NCBI GenBank assembly: GCA_015179045.1
Contig: WHUZ01000081.1
Location: 233,416-297,415 of the forward strand
DNA length: 64,000 nt
Direction: 5' to 3'
From: Kalaharituber pfeilii
Lineage: Eukaryota > Ascomycota > Pezizomycetes > Pezizales > Pezizaceae
Below, piece after piece: positions 49,114 to 60,008 of the stretch. Positions within the stretch are counted from its first letter, which is position 1; each line of letters opens with the position of its first letter. A program made the position numbers and the translations under genes. Below the pieces are notes generated by a model. It saw only the letters and a program-made list of their open reading frames with translations. It was not told where the DNA came from and did no database searches.

Positions 49114-50347
49114 TTTGCAGGAGGATTTGGAAGAAGGCTTGGTGTTGAGTTGAGCTCACTGCGATGTAATGAGGTGTGTAGCCAGAGCAGACTAGCAAGT
49201 GAAGCTTTAAGTGCGATCACAAGGGAAAGAGCAAGTAATTTATGCTGGATTCATACAACAGGTGATCGTTGTGATGGAAGAGGATGGCTAGCAAGCTCTA
49301 ATTGGTGGAATTGGTTTTTGAATGTAATGGGGTGGGCTAGAAGTGGGCTTCGACCCGCGATATATATACTCGATGTTCATACATCTGCGCGCTCCATCAT
49401 TGACTGACAGTGAAGGGACGGACAGGAGCCAGCGAAGGTGTAGGTCTGTTGCAAACCAATCCCGTTGGTCCATTCAGCAACACAGGTTCGAGTTCATTCA
49501 GTGTAGTAGATTTTTCCCACCCCCGTCTTTCCTTTCTTCGTCACTAGCCATAGGCTGTCATCGTGCTCGGGGATTTGTTACGTCTAGATTTGAATTGCCA
49601 TCACCGAAAACCCATGACCTGCAAGGTACAAGCGTTGGAGCATGCGGGCTCCGATGTTTGCTGCCGCCGAAGGGCTGGGTTCAGGTTTGCTCTGCGAAGA
49701 GGTGATCGAGGTGGAGGGGAACAGGGTAGAGGTGCTGGGGGTGGACTGGTTGGGCTATGTTGCATGGTAGCTAGAGGCGAAGAGAACAACCAAGGAGAAA
49801 ACGAGGAGGAGGGAGGCCCTTGGGAGACCACGCTGTTTCAATATAGGCATCGAGGGGAAGAGGGGGGAGGAGAGGGGGCAGCGGGAGAGGGAGAGGGGGT
49901 GTGAAGGTGGCAAGCTTGCGTGGGCTACGGTAAGTAAACCGGGCCACTGGGGGACCATGGCGATGGATGTTGGTGCATTTGCCCATCGGGAGGCGCAGGG
50001 GTGCAGCATGGGTTAGCGAGCTGCGGGAGTTGGACGGCCGCGGGTAGGACCGTCAGGCGCTATCACACAATTGTACAAGTACCTATGCCCTATGATGCCC
50101 CTCCCTCCTAGTAGTGTTAGCTATAGCACTCTGCATCTTCAACCTTACTTGATGAGCGTCTGAACAAATTAATTGACTTGTGTCGCCGGCTATGGCCCAG
50201 CGAGACTTGCACAGCACTGCAGCGCTAGGTTACCTGCCGCTTCCACGCAGTTTCGAACTGGCTTCCACACGCGGTTATCATTTTCCACGCTGCATAATAA
50301 TATGAGATAGAGACTAAGTAGAGGAGACGCGTAGAGGTTGGGCGCAA
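49114..50347. other. Intergenic, no gene seen
   Basis: The first part contains the TATA and leader of the Cys-rich candidate. The rest (49660-50050) is purine-rich and G-rich on the plus strand, with frames lacking any protein signature. This interval marks the start of the transposon-rich part of the window. Confidence 0.35.
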
Positions 50348-50349
50348 TA

Positions 50350-51131
50350 CAGTCTACCTTTGCTATACCGGATCACTAAAATCTGGCACTTTTCGTCCGG
50401 TATAGCAAGGTTCCGGTATAGAATAAAATGCTTGGCAGACAGGGGGTGAAAATTGATTTCAGATTTAAATAATTACTGAAGTAGGAAATAAATGAAAACA
50501 TCAACTCATTCCCATACCCAACGAAATACATCAATATGCGTCATTCACAAAATCTAGAAAAACGTGCTTGAGAAGCATCAACTATGTAAATGTCGACTAG
50601 AACCAAAGTTAAGTGAATCTTGTAAACATTTTTGAGATGTATTTATAAGATTACTGTACTTTAACTTAGCTTGGATATCCTAAGTATCTAACTTATTATT
50701 TACGGCTGACCAGTAGCTGTATCTACTTTGTCAGATATTTTGAGCCAAAGTGATAAGTGGCTAGCAATTGAGATCGGAAAAGATAGTACATGGAAAAAGA
50801 AGCAATGAAGTGCTCAGTTTTCATTACTTGAACAACATTGTAGCAAGTGATGGTAGCAGCGGCGATAGCACAAGCAGTACAGCAGTAGTGGCAGCAGTGA
50901 TGGCAGCCAAGTGTGAAATGGGGTGGTCTAAGATGTATTAGTATTAGTGTGTCCGGTATAGCAAATATTATTTGTATGGAGACAGGGGGTACTTGTCTGG
51001 AGGTTTCTGTCCGGTCCGAAATTGTTAGGGCGTCCGGTATAGCAAGGGCGATTTGTATGGGGAACGGATGTCGCCATCCGGTATAGCAAGGTTTCCGGTA
51101 TAGCGAGGTCCGGTATAGCAAGGGTAGACTG
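50350..51131. mobile_element. 782-bp non-autonomous Tigger/pogo-like DNA transposon (MITE)
   Basis: Both ends carry the same inverted repeat. The left end reads CAGTCTACC, then TTTGCTATACCGGA. The right end, reverse-complemented, reads CAGTCTACC, then CTTGCTATACCGGA. Each end is followed inward by further CCGGTATAGCAAGG subterminal copies. The element is bounded by TA on both sides (50348-50349 and 51132-51133), the target duplication of Tc1/mariner/pogo elements. CAGT termini with a GCTATACCGG-type block are pogo/Tigger-like by established pattern. No transposase frame remains inside. Confidence 0.85.
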
Positions 51132-51133
51132 TA

Positions 51134-53153
51134 TTTAAGTACCGGGTAGCTAGTCGTATTGCTATGGTGGTTCGACGCTATCGCTCAATTCGAGCAACCC
51201 GCCTCTGAACCTGGGCACATAGCTCCGCTTCCATATATTGCATATGCATGCATGACATGCGCAAGGTAAGTATGCTGCATGCAATGATGCGTAGAGTCGG
51301 AAAAAGCACTTACAATTGGATTGGTGCATGTGACATTTAATAGAGAAAACTGCAGGATGCGACATTGGAGCTTGAAAACTTGACGCTGATGCCATCGTTA
51401 CACTGTTGCTGCTGGGCGCCTGCCCGGCATACTTGCTCGAAGCAACTTCCTCTCAGCCGCGGTGCATTCCCTCATTCGAAGGTCAAGTACTTATGTACCT
51501 TGGGAAGTCAACATGTGAATGATGGATACGTTATGCAGTCAGGTCAAGTCCTTTTGGAGGCTCTCCTCGCCCGCCCTTATGAACTTCATGGCAATTGAAA
51601 TCCACTGATGAACTTCCCACTTGCGCTCTTCGCTCTCCCAATCGTGTACCTGTTCCCCATATGCATATATGGGCTCCCCATCTGGTCGTACTTACCAGTG
51701 AAAATTTAACTGGACCAATGAAGGTATGAACCTATCCGGCTTTTGGTTCCCGTGAAATGCCAACCAGTGATTTCTGCACTTTCCACATGATCACTATGCA
51801 TGGCGCCAAACTGCTACAGTCTATTTACTAATAGTAAGCTTAAAGAGTTACGATTCACCAAACTCATATTATGTAGGGCCCAAGTGTGACAAGTATAAGA
51901 ACAACAACCTACACTCTCAGGCACTCCGCGTAAGTGTTGCTCTGATGTCAAAGGATGATACCGGTCGCAAGGTCTCATCTGGCAATGATCCTCCATCATC
52001 ATTGTCACATGGTCGTGGCCAAGCAGCGAGCGTTGGAGCTGTGCCTGAGGTCCATTGCCCGCAAGTTCATCAGGAACTAAGGATCCTGCGTCACAGGGAA
52101 CGAAAACAGCGCCGGTAAAAAGAAGCAGAACGACTAGTGGGTTATCTCAATTTATGGTTTGCCACCACCTAGTCACAACTAGAACAGCTTATGTTCAGTT
52201 TCTTCGGCAACTATTTGTGTATAATCAGAGACCTCCCGCAACGCCGTTTATGGGCCTTAACCGACACTATGTAACACTTCATTCTGCTTACTAATACAGG
52301 CCTTTTTTTTTTTCCCCTCGTTCCCCGGCCCCCGGAATACTACACCTTTCGCTCTTCGCTCCCTTGCCCTATACTATACGGAATACTGGGTCTCTTGCTT
52401 TTTCGCTTCCTCCTGCCTTTACTCACAGAATAGTGCACCCTTCGCTCTTCGCTTCCTTACCCTCTACTGTACGGAATACCGTGCTTTGCTCCGCCTTCTA
52501 CCATACAGTAGTACCATACATTCTCTCACAAGTATACAGCATATTCTGTGTGATACCTCTCAGAATGAAGACTTACGAAGCACAGTACCTGCTGCTTTAC
52601 ATTCTGTAAGTACTGCTTCTACTTTTTTCACTACTATGAGCATTGTATGCGATTTCTTAATGTGCATACTCTAATGAATATACTTATGAAACTAAACAGT
52701 TGCAGGAATATGTATTTAAAATTCACCGGCAAGTTGTGGATAAAAGCATGTAGTAATTACATGTACTTTAGACTTAACTCTTTCAAGTAACTGTTTCTTG
52801 CTTACTAATCTATGATTTACCCTAATTTGTATCAGTAGCATGTAACTCAATTAGTGGCTCTACTTAACTTGGGATAACCTTTTTACAGAAATTTACAAAA
52901 CTAGAAATGTGATATAGATCGATTCTTTACTCAATTCTCTTCATATCTATGAGCAGTTTTATATTTTTACGATTTTTGTTGCATCGGTGATTGGCGTTGA
53001 AATCTAGGATCAAAATGTGCCGATTAAAACAACCATAGACCTGCGAAAACCAGGGTGCGGTCTAGAGGCTCAACCGCAAGATTTTTAAACTGACAGGGGT
53101 CAGAAAAGCAGGAGTGTCGTATTTTTTGACTATGTAGACATAATCACTACCTT
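51134..53153. other. Gene-poor region with a small 46-bp tandem repeat
   Basis: No gene is supportable. At about 52334-52480 a roughly 46-bp unit (GGAATACTACACCTTTCGCT, then CTTCGCTCCCTTGCC, then a CTRTAC end) repeats about three times with divergence. Poly-T lies near 52302-52313. Confidence 0.5.
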
Positions 53154-53426
53154 GTGGACTACGAAAGACTGCAATTGATGATGCCTCACCAATTAGTAGG
53201 AGAACAAATTGAAATCATCAGTAATACAAGTTCTTTATTGGATTTTATTGTTTCATGTTGGAGGCATCTTTTAGCATTTGATCACATCCCATTGAATCCA
53301 GAAAAGCTGATGCAATATGCAAATGTTATACATCAGAAAAATAATTGTCCCTTAACTACATGTCGAAGTTTTATTGATGGAACTCTTCAAGGAGATAGCA
53401 AAGACTTGTATGATGTTAACATATAG
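53154..53426 (+). pseudogene. Fragment of a Harbinger/PIF-type transposase (DDE_Tnp_4)
   Basis: A 90-residue open frame matches part of the fungal Harbinger transposase catalytic region from memory. The order SCWRHLLAFDHIPLNPEKLM, QYANVIHQKNNCPLTTC, FIDGTLQ corresponds to the W..LL.FD, L.PEKL..YA..IH.K..PL and (G)FIDGT blocks. The Asp of FIDGT is the expected first catalytic acidic residue. Sequence after LQ loses similarity, the flanking frames are short, and no second or third catalytic acidic residue is seen. It is a decayed internal fragment and the ends of the original element are not visible. Confidence 0.6.
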
Positions 53427-55707
53427 AGTCTGGCACGAGGATACAATCTACTTGTTGTAATGCAACCACTGCTTGAAGTATTATGCAGTAGTAACACCAC
53501 ATTTGTTGCATCAGAATTTGTTACATCGGCACCAAGATACTGGCTTAGCAGGACGGTTTTTAACCCCTCCCCTGATCTCTCATTTGCTAATGAATCTTGT
53601 GCATTTCTTAAAGTACTCATGGTCCGAAGGTAAAGTAGAGACTTTCAGCTATCAATAGATACCTTTAACAATAAAATCCAAGTGTTCATTGAGGTGCTAT
53701 AGCAGTTCAAATTTTGAGACGTAGAAACGGGGGGTTTCCGTCTACTCCAGACGGCCGGCACCGTCCAGACGGCGTTGTGGAAGGTCTCTATTCGAACAAA
53801 TATACTGAGATGCAGTCATTAAAAGCCAGTCTTGCTGGCTTCTGACCCCTGCTGGCTTTACCACGAGGGTGTTGAACAAGGGGCCTTATCGTCGTGCCAG
53901 CGCCCCTGCTAATAGGGCCAGTTAGCATCGCATCCTCTCTGACATCATATGTGACTTTGGTAACGAGGGATACCGAGAAAGGTGGAAGCTTTCTCCGTCT
54001 TTCTTATCCAATGAGAATTTGAACTCTTTATGACTATATGCACACAAGGGTACCCGTCTTACATAGCCCTCAATTATATGATAAAATACTGCTTTACAGT
54101 ACCGTACTACTAGGGCATCCATGACTGTAGTATCGATATGACGCACCAGAACCACTAATCCACAAATAACCTGTTGTGCTAGTCGTTGGAAATTGTTCAA
54201 TCACACCAATTTGGTAATTGTAATCTTGATCAGTCAGGACTTAGATCGTAGATCTCGGCACTAATCGCGGAAGGACACTGTAGAAATTGTTGCTCGTATT
54301 TTAAACATTCAGTGGTTCCAGTGCAAACTCGAACCCCAGTGCAATTTCCTCGTAGCGATGGGAGCTGGCCCCTTGTGGAATTAGCGCAATATGAAGCATA
54401 ATTTTGTCCTGGTGAGAATGGAGTTTAGGTATGTTTGAGTGGGCTGTGCTTTTTGTGAACCAACCAATCTGATGCCAGAACTGCGTGTTTTACTGCCTTC
54501 GTTGCATGCACATGGAGCTAATCCGGTCATAAGGCGAGTTACGCTCCGGGCCGAATATTCGGAGCAGTCTGGAACTAAGATAGAAGGTTGAAGTTACCTG
54601 CGCTGGAGGGGTAGGTGCTGAGACTACTACGCCGCAGACCTTGCGTGTACTGCTATCTACATCGAAATTGGCGTCATGGCTGTAAGCAGAGATCGCAGAT
54701 TGATGAAGTTGTGGTCAGATTGATGCAGTTGTGGTGTTTGATCGCATTTCTGTTGGACTATCCTACGAGTATCCGTGAGTTAACTACCCGTTAAAATTGC
54801 CGGCATCCCCTTGAATATTTGTTTATATATAATGTCCTAAGGAAGGAAAAAAATGATATATATAATACTTTTTTTTCTCTTTGCAAAATATATTTATTTA
54901 TGAGATAAAAATATTATTCTATAGATAATATTTTTAAGATAAATATATGTCAGCTTTACACAGGCCATGCACGCAAGGTACTGTCTATTACTAGTAACCT
55001 GGACCATTCCTTCAATTTTCATATAATATAAAATATAACTTAGAAAATAGTATAGTGGCTGGCCTCTACGCTTTTAGATAAAACAAACAAATTAATTTGT
55101 TTCACTCAATAGATCCACCCTAGTCTCTTTGTAAAGCTCCTTCGTCCTTAGGTCGAAGACACAACTTCCCTAACTAGAGGATCCCTACCTAACGAAGTCC
55201 GCAGGGTTTTCTTGCCCGCACGGCGGGATAGACAGGCTCTTTTACAGGCTGAGATAGATAAAAATTGAAGGAAGGATCAAATATTGTGATTTGCCGTGTG
55301 GATTTTGGCCAAAAGTATTCGCACTTTTCATGCATGGCTGACAGATCCGGTCGAATACTTAGTCTCGTCTCCAGGTCGTCGTAGGGGAGTAGGTAGACCA
55401 AGTGACTGTTAAGACATCTAGTTAGAGTTAGTTGTGCTTCAGGTGCTGTCAAGATAGCCTGATGTTTTTGTTTCGGCTTCTATTGTCCAATGCTTGTGAG
55501 ACTTGTGTAGTTGGTTTGACCACCCGAGTACAAGCGTCAGACGGGGTCCCAGTCTAGCCTGTATATGTGCAGCCTCACTTTTCTAGTAGTCTGGTTCTTT
55601 TCTAGAAGCTGTTTTCAACCCCTTCCAGGTAAGGCGCATCTCTCCTGACTAGCACATCCCTGCTTGCCATGCATGCTTTAATTTGTACAATTCGATAGTT
55701 ATGAGAT
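53427..55707. other. Intergenic, transposon-relic region, no gene
   Basis: No gene is supportable. Features seen are a short inverted structure around 53755-53785 (CCAGACGGCCGG...CCGTCCAGACGG), a roughly 23-bp tandem duplication near 54695-54735 (CAGATTGATGMAGTTGTGGT), and a very AT-rich stretch at 54840-54960 with a near-palindrome AAAAATATTAT...ATAATATTTTT. Confidence 0.4.
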
Positions 55708-55709
55708 TA

Positions 55710-55883
55710 CACCTGAACCTGGCTATAATGAAGGCCAAGAATCGGACCGATTTTCTTCGGTATAACCAGTTTTCACTATAGCGAGGGCACTTTCTTTACC
55801 TGTGTAGACAAAGAAGCTCGCCCATCCCTTCACTATAGCCAGGTTTTCACTAAAAAGAGGTTCATTATAGCCAGGGTCACCTG
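55710..55883. mobile_element. 174-bp pogo/Tigger-like MITE
   Basis: The left end is CACCTGAACCTGGCTATAAT. The right end, reverse-complemented, is CAGGTGACCCTGGCTATAAT, and both continue GAA. TA flanks it on both sides (55708-55709 and 55884-55885). Further subterminal copies of the CACTATAG.. and CCAGGTTTTCACT motif lie inside. It is too short to code for a transposase. The terminal sequence differs from the 782-bp element but has the same architecture. Confidence 0.75.
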
Positions 55884-55885
55884 TA

Positions 55886-56490
55886 CCGTAATATTTTGAA
55901 TTTTAGAACCTCCTGCTAGATGGTTGAAATCTACTAGACTTGGTTGGCATACACAGCATGGGTATGATGCTACACCTGAATGGCGCATGATATGAGAGTG
56001 AGGTATATACCGTGCAAACCAGACTAGTATATACCTAGAGTGCTCGCCTACACCTTATCCGTCTAGCGCCAGGTTTAGGTTTTCAAAATTCAAAACAATA
56101 TGGTAGTTCGAAATGGAGATTTTAGACTGATTGCATGGCGATTTGGCAAATTACATACTCCCTCAGTCACATATTATTATTGAAGGCTTACATACTCTCA
56201 TAGTCACAACCAGTCTTGAACTAGTTAATCTCCAGCCGATGAATTAGTCCATGTACTATCTAGTAGCCTCGTCCCCAGGCATTTTTTGTATCTTGGGTGC
56301 GCAGACTAGGTTTTATGCCCGCCGGGATTATGATAGGCTAAGGACGCCCAGGCTGAAATCAAGATCCGATGCATCTCCATGCAAGGATCTCCGTCCCTTC
56401 ATCTGTGCGCTCCCTACGAAATTTAAATACCACAAAGCTGGATGCCTCAGTCTCGAACCCTGGTGCCTTGCGATTCAAAAGTCGTTCAAT
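55886..56490. other. Spacer between MITE and inverted-repeat structure, no gene
   Basis: Short frames only. No conserved motif, repeat boundary or RNA gene was found. Confidence 0.35.
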
Positions 56491-56805
56491 TATACTTGTA
56501 TACCAGCATAAATACCGGAACACCAGGGGTTGTCGGCAGGGGTGGAGAAGTGGTCTGTGTGTTGTAGGAAGCTGTAGTGAGGAGTGGGACTCGCTGAGTG
56601 CAGATACTTTTCTTTATCTTCTAGAAAGCATGCCTAGACGTATGGCCTCCGAAATTGTTGCTAATGGAGGACACACAAATGAAGTCACAGTAATTCATAT
56701 ATTTACCCCCTGAACATTCAATTCAAAAACTGGCGTTGTTCCCTAGCCTATACCCCTGTCGCTACCCCCTTGTGTTCCGGTATTTATGCTGGCACACAAG
56801 TAATA
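56491..56805. repeat. Imperfect inverted repeat, ~54-bp arms about 210 bp apart
   Basis: The left arm (56491-56543) includes CCAGCATAAATACCGGAACA, then GGGGTTGTCGGCAGGGGT. The right arm (56752-56805) reverse-complemented includes GCCAGCATAAATACCGGAAC, then GGGGTAGCGACAGGGGT. Translating the arms gives QHKYRNTRG on both strands, suggesting two opposed copies of an old repeat, possibly once coding. Similarity fades outside the arms, and I see no target-site duplication. Confidence 0.7.
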
Positions 56806-56984
56806 GTGAGCCTGGCGAAAAATGCAATTGGGATTTTGCTCCATCAGGGATACTGTAGATTTTACGTTTTTTATGAGTAAGCGATGGTATTTTGAATGGG
56901 TGTATGTACGGGTTTAGACAAAGCTTGGCATAAGACTTCTGGTGTATGATAGTCGCAGCATATGCAGGCTCTGGTATCGGCATT

Positions 56985-57046
56985 TTTTTTTTTTTTTTTT
57001 TTTGAATTTCATTACTCTCGTGCCGCCTTGTAGGCTATGGCGAGGG
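56985..57046 (-). mobile_element. LINE 3'-end retroinsert with 13-bp target-site duplication
   Basis: A poly-T tract (about 21 nt) is followed by GAATTTCATTACTCTCGTGC, then CGCCTTGTAGGCTATGGCGA, then GGG. The insert is flanked by TGGTATCGGCATT at 56972-56984 and at 57047-57059. On the minus strand it reads CCCTCGCCATAGCC, then GGCGGCACGAGAGTAATGAA, ending in poly-A. This resembles the LINE end at 61393-61441 (CTCGTCATAGCCGTCGGGA, then ACGAGTAATGATACTT and A-rich sequence). It is a very short 5'-truncated retrotransposon copy. Confidence 0.8.
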
Positions 57047-57059
57047 TGGTATCGGCATT

Positions 57060-57733
57060 GGAATAGGGTACTCTCTAACCACGTATATCACAACTCAGTG
57101 GATCAAACTTTCCCTGGTGAGTGGTTCCCCGAGTGAATCAGTACGCAGAATCGATTCCTGTTTTCAGAATGAAAATTGGATAAAAACTCGTGGAGATAGA
57201 TGGGTGTTGAAATGTGGTGGTTTCCAGGGGAACAGCCCTCAATCGTCAGGGCCAGGGGAGAATCTTCCGATTGATTTTCTAGGGTGTGGCGCGGTCATCC
57301 CTGATGGCTTTCCTGGGAGCTTCCCTGGCGACTGCAAAATCCGCCTATTGGAGGAAAACCTCCAAATTGTTGATCATGAAGAGCGATTACACTCGATTTG
57401 TTCTGCCGACTACTGTAACGCGAAACAACCAAACACTATGATATAATTATAGTTAGAGACAACTGCCGATTGACCTAGTCAGCGTCTGGTTACGAGACTA
57501 CAATTGACCCACAAATATTGCACCTATAAGATGTTTCTTCTAATCACACTCCGGATCTAAATCTAACTTCTAAAGGCAAGCAAACTCTCACTAATACATA
57601 CATCATCATGAGTAATCTGGGGGGCGGTCCAATGCCATGTGCTACTTGGCGTTACTTGTCTCAGATACAGTGCCTAGTTCCTAGTATGGTTTTACTACGC
57701 AACATAAGGGAAAGCTTTTACCAAATCTCCTCC
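57060..57733. other. Intergenic, no gene; possible end of a small inverted-repeat element
   Basis: An open frame at 57117-57446 has no recognisable protein feature. GTCTGGTTACGAGACTAC at 57484-57501 resembles the terminal repeat of the 84-bp element at 61931-62014, so a diverged relative may end here. Confidence 0.35.
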
Positions 57734-57948
57734 AGACATGCAGCCGAGCGCACCTCCATGCACTATTTCTCAATATCATGATAAAAAATCACAAAAAAAA
57801 TCAATAAGTTAGGAACAAAATTACAGAAAAATAGTAATCAGCATGAATGTTTGGAGAATCTGATTTTTTTTTTTTCAAAATTCAAAATTGAGCATTTTTG
57901 GTTTAATTATTCTGTTTTTGCAGGGAGGATGCGCTCGGCTGCATGTCT
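57734..57948. mobile_element. 215-bp element with ~25-bp terminal inverted repeats
   Basis: The left end AGACATGCAGCCGAGCGCAC (then CTCC) matches the reverse complement of the right end, AGACATGCAGCCGAGCGCAT (then CCTCC), with a single extra base. The interior is AT-rich with poly-T and CAAAATTCAAAATTGAGC and does not code. The near-perfect ends suggest a fairly young non-autonomous transposon or a fold-back structure. I could not see a clear target-site duplication, so the superfamily is open. Confidence 0.7.
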
Positions 57949-59928
57949 CTCGACTCCGAAGGATACTTGGTAAAGTGGACCTCGTACTTTCCCTAATGCT
58001 GCATAGTGAAACCATACTTGGAAGACTTCTGCTAGGCACTGTATATGAAGTGTGCTTTCCAATCTATCAACACTGGCGCCACTTGAGACGACAGGTCAAC
58101 ATCTCCACGGTTATATCCATGCCTATGGGCACTTACACAACCAACTGTTGAAGCCAAATGCTACATCTGATACCAGGTATTGATCGACCATTACGATAGC
58201 ACTATAAGATGGAACGGTCACGAGACCTAAGCGGATCATATCGGCAAATAATAAATATTGGGTACCGCTACCTTGCTGGTCAGTAAGTAACGAACCTAAG
58301 CTCCTGGATCCTGATACACTTGAGATAGCATACCGAGGCTATTCTAGAGATTAACCTACGAATGAAGTGGTTTCGAGGCTACGAAGAGCGGATCAGATGG
58401 CATTTTTCTTGCCTACATAGTTAAGCAGTCTCGAACCAAAGTACTAAATAATCATTGCGGATTGGTCCGAGGCCAGTCTCGAGTTCGAGGATAGACGGAC
58501 CCTTCAAACATGAGATTATCACGCTTACTTATGTTTGTGCGCACACAACCTACTTTCTGTCAAGAGGGCAATTGCAAAGTTGCAAATGGCTTGCTTGATT
58601 GACTAAGAATTATTCTAATGTTTTCTTTTTTCTTGGGAGGGGGGAAGGGGCATCCTGAACTTGGTCAGGCACCACTCTATGACAAGTCGACAGTGAATAT
58701 TGCTATACATTGACTTATTCCGTCATCACAACCTGGCTGACAGTACACTTGAGCAATGTCCTGCCAGAACCTGCTGGAGGGCAAACTTTTTGTTAATTGA
58801 TCATGCTATGACGATGACATGGAATGCTTGAAGATAGGCCGCTAAGTCGAGAATCAGAAAAATGCTTCAAATACTGCAAGGCATTTGAAACTTTTCTCTG
58901 CCCGGGCCGCAGGTGGATACCTTTTCTGCCTTGTAGGCTGGACCCACACGGATTACCTGTGTGCATGTGGTGCACTGTCATCAAGTGCGACTAGTAGTAG
59001 CGAGCTGTTTATAGCTTGGATTACAATCGTGCAGTGCGTCTTGTAAATAGAGAGGCCTAGAATACCTAGCAGGTTGACATCATGATGAGGATTGACATGC
59101 GGCCGCTGCAATATTGTTTGCCTCTCTTGACCGATTAATGTAGACCACTAGTCAACCAGACTAGTAGACCACCCAACTGCAACTGTAATTAATATGGCTG
59201 GCTTATGACGATGCCATGTCTTGTGATGCATACCTGTTTCAGTAGTCTCCAGAGTAGTTAAGGCCAGCTAACTTATTACCTATGTGGACTCGAGCCTCAG
59301 CAGTCCCTACAGTTCCGAGCACACAATCACACTACAGAAGAATTCATCATAAGAGCTGCAGAAGCTTTTAATCCTCTTCACGAATTATCACGATCAACGG
59401 CCCTGGCACGAGAATATCTTCATATTTCTAATTGGCTGCCATCAATAACATTTAATCTAGGGGACATAACATTGCGTCATGTATGTAATGTATCGTGCAA
59501 CGGTTCGAGATTGTCTTGCAATCGTATGGACCAACGCCCCACTTCTAGGCATGCAACCTCCGTAACACAGACACTAACGCTGCTCAGAGACGCTGCCCTA
59601 GTTTGGCTAACAACTCGGCTTTTCGGGTAGGCTTTTCGGCACCTAGCTTTAGCCTTTAGGCCCGATGGGACAATATTCAAGCGGAGTGTATCCTGGCCAA
59701 GCAACGTAGCCTAACAGGGAGTCCAGTTCCTGTGCTTACTGGGCCTACCACTAGGTCTGCAGAAAAGCTCCTTGCTTTTGGTCTAATCCACGAATTTATC
59801 TCGCTGCGATATCATTAGTCCCGAAGTTCTTGAGGTCCGTGCTCTTATACGTCTGTCAATAAGGCGTGCACATACGGCCAGTTGAATTCAGCCAAAATCC
59901 CAAATATATTTACTTCAATCCATGTGAC
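57949..59928. other. Gene-poor region without supportable features
   Basis: About 2 kb with short frames and no family signature (for example the 87-codon frame at 57888-58151, which overlaps the inverted-repeat element). No repeat boundary could be defined. Confidence 0.35.
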
Positions 59929-59993
59929 TTTTTTTTTTTTTTTTTTTTTTTTTATCACATAACCCCGCTTGTAGCACTTGGCCATGGCAGGGT
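59929..59993 (-). mobile_element. Poly-A retroinsert with 15-bp target-site duplication
   Basis: Twenty-five T (59929-59953), then ATCACATAACCCCGCTTGTA, then GCACTTGGCCATGGCAGGG. The insert is flanked by TTCAATCCATGTGAC at 59914-59928 and again at 59994-60008. On the minus strand it reads CCCTGCCATGGCC, CTACAAGCGGGGTTATGTGA, then poly-A. The perfect 15-bp duplication and oligo-A tail are decisive for LINE-type retroposition. The body matches the inserts near 4282 and 5284. Confidence 0.88.
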
Positions 59994-60008
59994 TTCAATC
60001 CATGTGAC

